In this document: piece after piece, positions 1-7,818 of the stretch | Numbering within the stretch: the first letter of the stretch is position 1 | How the letters are laid out: each line of letters opens with the position of its first letter | NCBI GenBank assembly: GCA_034401795.1 | Contig: CM067359.1 | Location: 142,792,233-142,856,232, forward strand | Origin: Chaetoderma sp. LZ-2023a | Lineage: Eukaryota > Mollusca > Caudofoveata > Chaetodermatida > Chaetodermatidae | Direction of reading: 5' to 3' | Length of the DNA stretch: 64,000 nucleotides | Position numbers and translations under genes: made by a program | The notes under the pieces: model-generated | Told to the model about the DNA's origin: nothing | Database searches by the model: none | The model's input: the letters and a program-made list of their open reading frames with translations, nothing else

Positions 1-1
1 G

Positions 2-259
2 GTCCCCCCTCCGTCTGATGCTCAGATACTGGCTGCCATAGAGGAAGGAGCACCAGCTCGTAGTACAAAAGAACTCCTGACTCGGATACTTTACTGGAAG
101 TTTGACAGGACCCAGGGCAGCACACTCGACCTACCTCCTGAGGCCCAAACCAACAGTCCTGTTATTCTAGCTCTCCCAAGGGCGAGGGTCGACCCCAAAG
201 ATCTACTAACGGTCGGGAAGTGGGCTGCCGTATTTAGCCTCCATCGCCAGGAAGAGTGA
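2..259 (+). CDS. Partial ORF, C-terminal 85 residues, unrecognised
   Basis: The frame is open from the left edge to a TGA at 257-259 and is not interrupted. The visible part is mixed polar, with a Pro-rich stretch near its middle and no membrane segment. Its stop lies four bases before the ATG of the next plus-strand ORF at 263, the same tight packing seen through the rest of the block. I do not recognise the family. The start is outside the window. Confidence 0.4.
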   Translation, partial: VPPPSDAQILAAIEEGAPARSTKELLTRILYWKFDRTQGSTLDLPPEAQTNSPVILALPRARVDPKDLLTVGKWAAVFSLHRQEE

Positions 260-262
260 GAT

Positions 263-736
263 ATGCTGGATAGCCTCCAGTCTGGAGCAAATAACTACTT
301 CAGGGAGGAGGTCAGTGCTGCTGTAGCGGAGAGCCATGACACTGGTCATGCAGAAGGTACTCCGGAGGGGTTCACTGTTGGCTGGAAGGAGGCTGTTGAG
401 CACATCTTCAACAAAGAAGGGCGCAGGAGATTGGCCAGTGATCTGGCAGCATTTCTGAAATTCCCAGATAACTACCAGGACTACCTCATCAAATCCACTC
501 GCAGGTCAGATGCTAGTCGCGCATGAAAAAAGTGGATCTTCTGTGAGAAGTTCCAGAAGAAGAGAGCCCTAGACTCTGACCCGCAGTGGGTGGAGTTTAA
601 GCGACAGGCTTCTGACGAAACTGACGAAGTTCCTCAAGCTTCTGATGAAGTTCCTCAAGCTTCTGACGACGGTCCTCAAGCATGTGACGAAGTAGCCGAG
701 ACCACGGACGAAGTTCCTCAGCCTTTCGATGAATGA
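263..736 (+). pseudogene. Broken ORF with acidic C-terminal repeat, unrecognised
   Basis: An ATG at 263 opens a frame of 157 codons ending at a TGA at 734-736. It is interrupted by one in-frame TGA at 524-526 with no frameshift. The first 87 residues are soluble-looking. The part after the stop begins Lys-rich and ends in four or five imperfect acidic repeats of the DEVPQAS type. The break could be a CGA-to-TGA change. The downstream minus-strand ATPase gene ends at 766, so the two genes converge with about 30 bases between them. No family is recognised; an acidic tail is common in virion core or scaffold proteins, but that is only analogy. Confidence 0.45.
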
Positions 737-765
737 AAAAAAGTTGCGGCAGCTGTGACAGTCTT

Positions 766-1428
766 TCAGCGATGACGCATATAGCAGGCTAGTTTCCTTG
801 CTGGATTCAGCTTGTAGGTGAAGGTCTGCATCTTTTCCAGAGATGGCTTGAAATGTGACAGCTCACCTGTCTCCTTGTTGCTGTAGATGATGCGGTACAT
901 CTCAGCTGCCCTCTGTAAACCTGCGATAAAGTCCCCTTTGGTCTCCTTGAGGGTTAAGCTGTCATATATGGTCTCGAGCAGGGCACGTCCACACTTGGAG
1001 CTGAAGCATAGCAACCGGGCATTGTGGCGGATGTCTGGTGAGATCTCATGGGTGGACTTCTGAAAGAGGATGAAGACAGTTATCTTTGTGTGCCAGATGC
1101 ACCTGGTGATGTTGCTGAGGTAAGTGACTGTCTTCTGTTCCATTGCAGGGTCATCGATAACTAGAACAAGTGATTCCGTCAGTTGGGCTGCCAGCAGCTT
1201 CTCCATCAGTGCTTGCAGGTTCTGCATCTTGGTGATTGGGCCATTGTACCATTGATCATTACTGTCAACCTCCTCAGCAGTGGAGTCAGACACCAGAAGG
1301 ATATATTGAGAGTGTAGATGTTCGGCCAGGAGAGCCCGCAGCACGATGTTTTTCCCATGTTCTGACAGGGAAATGATCAGCACTACATGGCCAGCATCAG
1401 CCGGCCTACTGTCGAATGGTACAGACAT
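766..1428 (-). CDS. Packaging-type P-loop ATPase (A32/FtsK-HerA-like), degenerate Walker A
   Basis: An intact ORF of 220 residues, about the usual size for Polinton or adenovirus-like packaging ATPases. A beta-strand plus loop near residues 15-27 reads LIISLSEHGKN: the Walker A Lys is present, but the first Gly is replaced and the final Ser/Thr is Asn. Walker B is the hydrophobic run ending in DD (VLVIDD) near residues 88-94. A strand ending in Gln after VFILF near residue 123 fits the sensor position of this superfamily, followed by a segment like the 'unloaded' resistant region, RHNARLL. The family powers genome packaging into capsids. The start at 1428 lies inside the preceding minus-strand gene, a 23-base overlap. 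The eroded P-loop suggests lost activity. A distant unrelated NTPase is the main alternative. Confidence 0.6.
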   Translation of the reverse strand: MSVPFDSRPADAGHVVLIISLSEHGKNIVLRALLAEHLHSQYILLVSDSTAEEVDSNDQWYNGPITKMQNLQALMEKLLAAQLTESLVLVIDDPAMEQKTVTYLSNITRCIWHTKITVFILFQKSTHEISPDIRHNARLLCFSSKCGRALLETIYDSLTLKETKGDFIAGLQRAAEMYRIIYSNKETGELSHFKPSLEKMQTFTYKLNPARKLACYMRHR

Positions 1429-1684
1429 GCGTGCGGAGGATGGTTAGCACTTGGTCGGTGGTAGCCTCGTCTATATCTGGGAGACTAAACGGCAGTACTT
1501 CCTACACCAGCTCTTTTGCCTGCAGAGCGGGGAATCCTGCACCTCCGGTGGATACAAAGGATACGATGGAGGCGTCAAGCATGAAATCCCAGCAGCAGCT
1601 GAGAAGATAGTGTAGAGGGCCTGTGTCAGCACCCACAGTGTCTAGTACATCCAGTATCTGTATGATACTTGCACGGGAAGCCAT
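1406..1684 (-). pseudogene. Small virus-block ORF with one in-frame stop, unrecognised
   Basis: The frame runs from an ATG at 1684 to a TAG at 1406-1408, about 92 codons, and is split by a TAG at 1502-1504 (possibly from CAG). The first half is amphipathic with a Cys pair; the second half is acidic then basic. Its end overlaps the start of the ATPase gene by 23 bases and its start lies two bases from the end of the next upstream minus gene (stop at 1687). This chain of abutting minus-strand genes argues that it was once real. The product is not recognised. Confidence 0.4.
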
Positions 1685-1686
1685 GA

Positions 1687-2204
1687 CTATCCTGTGGTCT
1701 TAAATGGCAAACCAAATAATCCTGACTTCTTCACCTCTGGTAGCCGCAGTCTGTCGATAGCACCTGCACCTGTTTGGCTGTCGACAGTGATACTGTTTAG
1801 GCTGAGGGTGCCTATCTTGAGATTCTCTCCATCCTGTCGGAATGAGCTACGTGGTTTCAGGAGACCCTCACCAGGTCCTGTGCATAGGACTCAGCCATAA
1901 CCTTGATGGCTCCAGCCTCATCGACTCCGAGAATACCTCACATCGTCGCCCTCTCCTTGATGCCCATCCCCTTGTATACAGTCTTGGCTTTGTTAATGGC
2001 TGATTGTCCTACCGTATCAGTGTTCCCGATGAGATCTCAGGCTGGGATGGTAGCTCGGATCTCCCGCAGGTCTCCCTTCTCATCGAAGTCTAGGAAGGAG
2101 ATAGGGGCAACAGTGCCCTCTGAACCGAGGTGTGCCTCGCCCAAGTGAGCAAGATCACCTAGCGCTTTGCTTTCTAGGTCTGTGAGTGACAGAGTCATAG
2201 TCAT
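1687..2204 (-). pseudogene. Virus-block gene of about 170 codons with two stops and a frameshift
   Basis: A minus-strand ATG at 2204 opens a frame with in-frame TGA codons at 2037-2039 and 1938-1940, then a one-base shift near 1862-1866. After it the reading stays coherent to a TAG at 1687-1689. The predicted parts are acidic and soluble near the N-terminus, with a Lys-rich middle and a mixed C-terminus. None of it appears as a long ORF, so it is easily missed. It fills exactly the space between the genes ending at 2225 and starting at 1684. I do not recognise the product; a minor virion protein is possible but unsupported. Confidence 0.45.
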
Positions 2205-2224
2205 ATACAGATGGCTTACACCTA

Positions 2225-2449
2225 CTAGTCATACCCCCAGTGAAACAGTTGGGCATAGGAGGACCACGCAGTCGGCCAAGGGACTAGGCAGCAGTGCTCT
2301 GGGTACTGGCCCTCTCTGCAGGGGCACACCTTGTAGGCGGTCCACCATTCCCGGGCATTGGCGATCCTCAGTCCACATGCTTGACTATGGGCTACACACC
2401 GCCCTCCAGCACACCATGCCTCATATGCTGCGCAGGTCTCGTTATCCAT
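2225..2449 (-). CDS. Small Cys/Trp-rich protein, 74 residues
   Basis: An intact ORF between two other minus-strand genes, 20 bases after the stop at 2469 and 20 bases before the ATG at 2204. It has eight Cys in the first two-thirds, including a closely spaced CPC near residue 43 and a CC pair near residue 53. It is rich in Trp and Tyr, with no clear signal peptide. The spacing and intactness support a real gene. Whether the Cys bind metal or form disulphides cannot be told, and the family is not recognised. Confidence 0.35.
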   Translation of the reverse strand: MDNETCAAYEAWCAGGRCVAHSQACGLRIANAREWWTAYKVCPCREGQYPEHCCLVPWPTAWSSYAQLFHWGYD

Positions 2450-2468
2450 CTCTCACTATTCAGAGGGG

Positions 2469-2988
2469 TTAAACATAGGCGACGATGATCTCAGCCATTG
2501 CACTCATTGCTAGCCCTGGAACAGCGGCCTCCATTAGTGTGACACGTTCACCCATGATCTTGGCAGCAACAGTGTAGGAGGCACCACTGAGGGCGATCTT
2601 TGGGATGGGGTGAGTTATTCTGAGACAGTGCCCGGCCACCCCACTCACCACTGTAGCGAGGACAGCCGCAGTGGCGGCAGGAAGAACCTCATTTCCTCCT
2701 GTCATCTTCACCACAGCCACATTCGCCGCCACGTTACTGGCGACATGGACTGCCAGAGGTTTTGCTTTGGTCAGTATCTTCTGTGTCTTGGTTCGCAGCA
2801 GGTTCTCCACCTTTTGAAGACTCGCCTGGCTCTCGGGCAGTTGCTTCACGATCTGTACCGTTGACATCCTTGTTTAAGCACTGAGTATACAACACGGTTA
2901 AAAGTCTGCATCCCCTGTCGAGAGAGCTAATAGGATCTTCCCAGTCTGCATCTGCCAGGTAGCGGGGTTGGTACTCAGGAATATTCAT
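2469..2988 (-). pseudogene. Ala/Val-rich membrane-type protein, N-terminus in a second frame
   Basis: An ORF of 132 codons starts at an ATG at 2867 and ends at 2469. After a Lys-rich stretch it is strongly Ala/Val/Gly-rich from about residue 45 to the end, giving two or three possible membrane segments. A second frame starting at an ATG at 2988 gives 41 plausible residues and meets the first frame exactly at its ATG. Either this is one gene of about 172 codons broken by a one-base shift at about 2866, or two genes overlap. A minus-strand start at 2988 and a plus-strand ATG at 3025 leave only 36 bases for a divergent promoter. Confidence 0.4.
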
Positions 2989-3024
2989 CTCTCTATTGAG
3001 ACATCTTAAACATTGTCCGGGCTC

Positions 3025-3510
3025 ATGATATGCGAGAAGTACTATGATGTCTTCCGGAGGGATTTTAAGGACTACAAGAAGAAGACACCAGATGAGCTCG
3101 CTCAGCTCTCCAGTGCTGAGCTGACAGAGGAGCTGACAGCTGTGAAGCTCTATCTAGGATTTGGTAAGGGACAGATCTGCTTCATCGAATACATTATCAT
3201 GGGCGGGAGTATGGTCGAGAAGCTCCTGCGAGCTAAAGGTTTCTACAAGGATCGGGAGTATCTGTCAGATGTGTTCCAGCAGTTGCATACCACCATGACC
3301 TCACCGGACTCAGAGCTGAACAAGGCTCTGCGATACTACAAGCTGGAAAAAGGATGTGCTGCCGAACCCTCCAGCCCTTGGATGTGCATGTTGGCAGCGG
3401 GTCTAGGGGATGTAGGGAATGCCAAGCTGGTTCAGTGTCTCACTGTGGTCCCCACTGCTACTGTAGAGAGTCAGGATAGGCTTATAGCTGATTTGCTAGC
3501 GGCGGAGTAG
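3025..3510 (+). CDS. Alpha-helical protein of about 161 residues, unrecognised
   Basis: An intact ORF. The first in-frame ATG is at 3025, so that is the start chosen. The N-terminal third is charged and helical, with YKKKTPDELAQLSS followed by Glu-rich helices. The middle holds a conserved-looking GFGKGQICFIEYII stretch and the C-terminal third is more hydrophobic. There is no signal peptide. It is one of the few unbroken genes here. Its 3' end overlaps the converging minus-strand gene at 3496 by 15 bases. The family is not recognised. Confidence 0.45.
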   Translation: MICEKYYDVFRRDFKDYKKKTPDELAQLSSAELTEELTAVKLYLGFGKGQICFIEYIIMGGSMVEKLLRAKGFYKDREYLSDVFQQLHTTMTSPDSELNKALRYYKLEKGCAAEPSSPWMCMLAAGLGDVGNAKLVQCLTVVPTATVESQDRLIADLLAAE

Positions 3511-4762
3511 GCTGATCCCGAGCGCCACGATAGCTAGGCCTGACACCACACATAGAGCTACCATGGGAAGCGGTGTCGTGTCGACTGGCTGCAATGTCGG
3601 GGTGCCTGAAGCTGCCATGTCGACTGGCTGCAGTGTCAGGGTCAGAACGACTGTATGGCTCATACTACGCGTCGTTGCATTGATGGCTGTGTTGAAGCTG
3701 AAGTGGAGACTGGGGGAACTCCCTTCGGCTATCATGTTGTTATAGCCCCTGACTTGGAGGTCCTTGATGTCCACGATCATGCTGCTCGGAATCAACCATA
3801 GGTGTGGCGAAATAGCAAAGTCAAGTTTGTGATGGGCCTTCTGTAACCCCTGCGGGAACTTAGCAATAAGACTACTGGTGTCTGCCACGATGATCATATC
3901 CTCAACGAGACTGATGAACATGGCCTGGACCTCTGCTCCGCTGACACCATCTATGGAATGCCGCAGCTGGGTCTGTGCCGTAAGGAGGCAGTAGCACAGT
4001 GCTTCCAGGGACTGGTTGATCCGAACACTCCCTGCTAGTGTGAGGCCTGAGGTGGTGTGTGGGACAAAGTCCTGCCGCAAGCCAGTGATGTGCATATTTT
4101 GCACCAGTGCTCCAGGGTCAGAGTCTGGATCGAACAAGAATGTCACTGTCTTCCGCCGGCCTACTCGTCGGGGGTTTCGATAGTGGAATCCTGAGTAGTC
4201 ATGTCTCGGGTCACCATATATAAACCCTAGACTGCTGTTGTCACCACCATGCCACCGATAGTCTGGGTGAGTGCTGAACTCTCTCTCTGTAGTCTGCTGG
4301 CCGATGATGACTGTTGAGCTGTGGGTCGAAGGCGTTTGTATCAGGGAGGCTTGCTCCCAGCTCATGGAGGATTCGTCGCACCGTGAAGTACACTTGGAAT
4401 CTGAGACAGCTGGTGATGAGCACAGTTTCAGGAGTACCAGAATAGGAGTGAAGCAGGGTGGAACTTACTCCACATCCTGCCGTGGCACACCACGCGGCAA
4501 AGTTCAGCTGTTGATTCCAGCATGAAGGGGTTGGAGCAGCCATCCAAGTATGAGCTTGCTTCGCATCCTTGATGGTGATGGGGCGGTTGGTCAGTGGTCA
4601 TGGGTTGACAGAGAAGCTGGTTCGGGACTGTCCATCCACTGTGATGGAGAACGGTGTTAGCTCTGGTATATCATCCAGTAGACCTCTCAGGCCAGTCAAG
4701 GGTGTACCCATGAGGGGTGGTTGGCTCCGGATAACTGCCATGAGGTTCAGTGGGAAGGCCAT
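3496..4762 (-). pseudogene. About 420-residue protein with C-terminal membrane anchor, broken; candidate capsid or surface protein
   Basis: A minus-strand frame starts at an ATG at 4762 and is cut by a TGA at 4598-4600. It resumes through a Cys-containing stretch (AAWCATAGCGVSS), shifts by one base near 4260-4340, then runs open to 3496. The last part (from 4365, 289 codons) is intact. It contains an Asp/Gly/Tyr-rich region, a helical region around LLTAQTQLRHSIDG and a GYNN motif, and ends in a hydrophobic segment followed by LLRR, a tail anchor. It is the longest gene of the block. I have an unverified impression that multi-copy uncharacterised proteins of cnidarians and molluscs share this layout. 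A virion surface or capsid-linked role is inference only. The pieces are described separately and not rejoined here. Confidence 0.45.
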
Positions 4763-4816
4763 CTATACTGGTGTTCTTAAAGCTACCATACAGGCAGCAC
4801 ACTATTTGTAGTCGTA

Positions 4817-5428
4817 TCAACTCCAGAGACCAGCGAGGCGACCTCGCCATAACATCTCATTTTTTAACTCCTCCATATCAACCCACCCGCTGGAGCCTTT
4901 GAGGTATTGCTGTCGCACTTTAGGTTTCTCCGTGCGGTACAGGGCTTGGACCTTCAATATATGGTGGTACTCTTCATCGGTGACCTGGCCATCCTCGAGA
5001 GCTTTGCTGACAGACTCGTCGATAGTCTGTAGCATTCTCTGTGCCAGTGCCACGTACTTAGCATGCTTCTCCAGCCTCCTTGTGATCTGCCGCTGCCCCA
5101 CCCCCAAGCCCGTGGCCAAGACAGTGGCAGCTAGTGTCACGCCACCCAGCTTGATGGCGACGATGGCCCCAACCCATGTAGCGAGAGTGGCCACAGCTGC
5201 CACCCCAGCACTGGCTCCAATCATACCCGCAGCAGTGGTTGTACGCGCGAAGACGTTTTAGGCTGTCTTATATCACCTGCACATTCTGCTGTACGTTTCT
5301 GCCTCATGGCCGAGATTCTGTCTGATGGTATCTATCTGCTTGAGTCGCCAGCAATGGATGGTACCGCCCTCGTCAGCCATCAGGGAGGTGTATATTTCTG
5401 GTTGCTTCCGCCACTCTGATTTTGCCAT
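4817..5428 (-). pseudogene. 204-codon protein with Gly/Ala membrane hairpin and 'TDEEY' helical domain, two in-frame stops
   Basis: One continuous minus-strand frame from an ATG at 5428 to a stop at 4817, interrupted by a TGA at 5273-5275 and a TAA at 5258-5260 with no frameshift. The N-terminal 50 residues are polar and charged. A Gly/Ala/Val-rich stretch near residues 69-105 looks like two closely spaced membrane helices, followed by an Arg/Lys cluster. A helical C-terminus carries SKALEDGQVTDEEYHHIL, superficially like an EF-hand or helix-turn-helix edge. Similar proteins with a Gly/Ala hairpin followed by such a motif seem to be multi-copy in invertebrate genomes, but that is my unverified recollection. 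The stops fit CGA and CAA codons hit by C-to-T changes. Confidence 0.5.
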
Positions 5429-5442
5429 AGTATACCTGGAGA

Positions 5443-5984
5443 TTAAACCTGCATCACCTGCAGAATCTGCTCATGAGTCCTAGAAGGGTACATTTTGGAG
5501 AGCCTAGCGAACTGTGCCAGCTTGCTGGTTTCTAGACAGACATCTCTTAGACAGAGGTCATCCAGCACTATGTCGGGTGCCAGTAGCTTTCTGAGACCTG
5601 ACATCTGGAACTTCACCTTATGACCAAGATAGTAGGTCCGCCGCTGGATGGCTTTCTTGGTCTTACACATCTGCACCATCTCCTCTTCCCACTGGATGAC
5701 ATCTGGCTCATCCTCATCTGTGAAGACACCTGGCTCATCGTCATATGTGAAGACATCTGGCTCATCGTCCCGCTTACTCTCTGGCTCATCCTCGTCCGCG
5801 GTCTCCGCTGCATCGTCCGCCGTCTCTGCTACATCTGGCTCATCATCGTATGTGAAGACATCATCCCGCATACTCTCCTCCAGGGGGGCCTACCAGTATT
5901 GGGAACCTTCACTGTTCCTTCACCTCCTTGCAAGGCTTGCGTTCTGTTGATACGAGCTCTCCTGCTGTAGTCACTCTCCTTCAT
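5443..5984 (-). pseudogene. Acidic Asp/Glu-repeat protein, frameshift in a poly-C run
   Basis: The intact part (from an ATG at 5871, 142 codons) starts with about 55 residues of repeated acidic units such as FTYDDEP and ADEDEP, followed by a basic, helical C-terminal domain (KKAIQRR, LRKLLAPDIVLDD). An upstream frame from an ATG at 5984 supplies about 35 Arg/Gly-rich residues and joins it by a one-base change in the C-run at 5886-5890. The ATG at 5984 overlaps the end of the small gene before it by 14 bases. The acidic/basic layout would fit a DNA- or capsid-associated protein, but no family is recognised. Confidence 0.4.
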
Positions 5985-6105
5985 GTTGCAGTGCGAGCAT
6001 TTGTTTGTTTACGGCCTTTATCTGTGCAGGGGTCATGAAAGGGCAACCCTGTATCAGGCTCTTCATCATCTCGGCAAAGGTCAGATATTCCTGGTGTGAT
6101 ATCAT
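5971..6105 (-). CDS. 44-residue small protein between overlapping genes
   Basis: An intact short ORF from an ATG at 6105 to a TGA at 5971-5973, below usual length cut-offs. Its ATG shares the bases ATGA with the stop of the upstream gene (6102-6104), and its end overlaps the next ATG at 5984 by 14 bases. It is Met- and Gln-rich and helical in character, with no membrane segment. The exact 4-base junction and the absence of stops are the only support. The function is unknown. Confidence 0.35.
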   Translation of the reverse strand: MISHQEYLTFAEMMKSLIQGCPFMTPAQIKAVNKQMLALQHEGE

Positions 6106-6484
6106 GTTTTCGTCAGGTCAATGAGTAATAAGAGTGTAAACTCTAAATGGGCGTCCGATATCCCATCCGTGCTGCCATATATGTTAATGGAGGGGCTGTC
6201 AAACAGGTGATTTACAGGTGTGAACAGGCTAGGACTGATAGCTTTCCATAGGTTGCTGTTGGCACCTGGGAGATACTCTATCACGTCCCGGCTGACTTCT
6301 ACCAGTGAGCTGCTGTGTGCACTGCCCGGAGGTTGATGTAGCACATCGGCGTGTATGTATGTTGTGCCCCGCTGGTGCACCTCGAAGAGGACCCATCTAC
6401 ACGGTACTGTACCACCTGTCTCCCCTCTAGAGATGGTGAGATTACGTTCTCACCACCGGAGAGCAGCAGTCAGACAATCGGCAT
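6102..6484 (-). pseudogene. Virus-block gene of about 127 codons, one stop and one frameshift
   Basis: A minus-strand ATG at 6484 is followed after four codons by a TGA at 6470-6472. The same frame stays open to about 6390, then a one-base shift leads into a 92-codon frame ending at 6102. The product looks like a mixed beta protein with a His/Gly-rich segment (YIHADVLHQPPG) and a hydrophobic Leu run near the C-terminus. Its start faces the plus-strand gene at 6523 with 38 bases between the two ATGs, a second divergent promoter in this block. The family is not recognised. Confidence 0.4.
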
Positions 6485-6522
6485 GGTTATATGTCTTATT
6501 TAAACTCCTCCTATAGCGTGCT

Positions 6523-7325
6523 ATGGAACCCATATTTGCTCACTCGACTGGTCTTGCTGACCTGGCAGATGTGTACGCAGTTGATTCTGCCAAGGTAGAA
6601 GAGAGCGATGGCAAGTCATTCGCCCTACAGTACGAAGCAAGCTCAAAGGCATTCACCCTCCACCCCATTGGTGGTGATGGGGTGGAGCTGCTCACAGACC
6701 TCAAGGATGAGACGAACGAGTGCCTGGGTTGCAACATAGATGGCCACAACATCGTGTTTCTGTACGATTTCCCGAAGAGGAAGTACATCCTCGAGCCATT
6801 GATTGAGCTCTCGGATACAGAGGTGGCAGACATCAACACCCTAAATAACGACCTCAGCTTTCATCTGGTCAAACCCTATTCGAGCGGTGCCCTGCCAATG
6901 GACCATGATGGCCTGCTATTGACCTGGCCCTATATAGGCCTCCCGCAGTCATTGACATAGAGGTTACTCCCCTCTCCACTGTTTTGAAAAAGGATGGGAC
7001 AGTTCGAAAGCTCTACAATCGGGGATCATCCTTCCACACCTACATAGGTGAAGGTGCCTCCCTGACGAGGGTGGGTCACCGGATCGGGGTTACAGGTGGA
7101 AAGCTCCTGCTGCATCGTCCATTCGATGGACCAGAAGAAGCTGTTAACCTCCAGGAGGGCACCCTACGGGTAGATGCTTTGTCACATGTCTCCAAAGTCA
7201 AGGGTGCTGTTAAACTGCTTCAGCGAGTCAGACTCACTAGCCCGCAAATGACTCATATAGTCCTAGAGCTACGTTTCTTAGCCGGCGGCAGAGTGAAGCA
7301 ACTAGCCCCGCCCCTGAGGGGATGA
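6523..7325 (+). pseudogene. About 267-residue soluble protein, one frameshift
   Basis: An ATG at 6523 opens 145 intact codons of acidic, beta-rich sequence. Near 6920-6940 a one-base shift leads into a second plus-strand frame that is already open before 6960 and ends at a TGA at 7323-7325. The two parts are coherent and no other ORF competes. The C-terminal part is Lys/Arg/Gly-rich with repeated hydrophobic strands. Its stop shares the bases ATGA with the ATG of the next small ORF at 7322. Size and composition would suit a structural virion protein, but I recognise no family. Confidence 0.4.
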
Positions 7326-7417
7326 AGATCACTATAGATTCGGATGGAACAGGGCTCGATCTGGCACAGATATTTCTCGAGGGGTTCACTCTGTTCAGTT
7401 TAACTCTTCATATATAG
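7322..7417 (+). CDS. 31-residue peptide ORF
   Basis: A very short intact ORF whose ATG overlaps the preceding TGA (ATGA at 7322-7325) and which ends two bases before the ATG of the next ORF at 7420. It may be a real mini-gene, or the decayed remains of the junction between its neighbours. Only its position supports it. Confidence 0.2.
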   Translation: MKITIDSDGTGLDLAQIFLEGFTLFSLTLHI

Positions 7418-7419
7418 CA

Positions 7420-7818
7420 ATGATTCTCATCATACTGCTCGTGCTGGCGTCTACAGCAGTGGCACAGGGCACTGAGACTGCCATGATATTTGATGCCAAG
7501 TGAGCCCACTTCCTGGATGACCCCCAGTACAATCCTTGGGTCGACCCCTTACAGAGAAACATTTACGACCGCTTTCACCTACGTGATCTGTCTGCCACTT
7601 CCATGGGGTGGAGAGGGTAGGCTGTTGTTGTCTGCTGGAGACCCCTGCTCAGCACCAGATTTCTCTGCGTAACATGTGAACATGCCAGAGTCTGCCGTTG
7701 TTCACATGCTAATTACTTTAGCCTCCTCCCAGGTGAGCATTGTCAAGGTAGATGGAAGCCCCCATGGGTGGTCCCATCATGTCGATGCGACTCTGGAAGA
7801 GACTACGTGTTTGTCTGA
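7420..7818 (+). pseudogene. Secreted/membrane-type Cys-rich protein with signal peptide, two in-frame stops
   Basis: An ATG at 7420 starts a textbook signal peptide: a hydrophobic Ile/Leu run followed by ASTAVAQG, with likely cleavage after Ala at residue 15. The frame is cut by a TGA at 7501-7503 and a TAG at 7618-7620 but stays open otherwise to 7816-7818. The part after the second stop has about nine Cys, several in CxxC or CxC pairs, then becomes disordered. A secreted or envelope-type protein is plausible. Downstream of it the coding signal stops, so it marks the right edge of the block. Confidence 0.35.

Larger units (their letters stand above)
1..7818. mobile_element. Decaying endogenous virus-like / Polinton-like gene block (left end outside window)
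   Basis: Seen: about 16 short genes packed on both strands with overlaps or gaps of a few bases and no room for introns. This is unlike any other part of the window. One product is a packaging-type ATPase, others are membrane proteins, one is acidic, and several are under 100 residues. Most reading frames are broken by one or two in-frame stops or a single frameshift yet remain coherent on either side. Known: compact two-strand gene sets with an A32/FtsK-HerA-type ATPase are typical of Polinton/Maverick, adintovirus-like and related mid-sized dsDNA viruses. Inferred: an endogenous copy of such an element. No family-B DNA polymerase, retroviral-type integrase or protease is visible, so they may lie left of base 1 or be absent. 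A different kind of captured cluster is possible. Confidence 0.6.

Noticed and set aside
1694-2488. Plus-strand ORFs of 60-100 codons across the virus-like block
   Set aside because: They lie opposite better minus-strand frames that abut neighbouring genes and have coherent composition.
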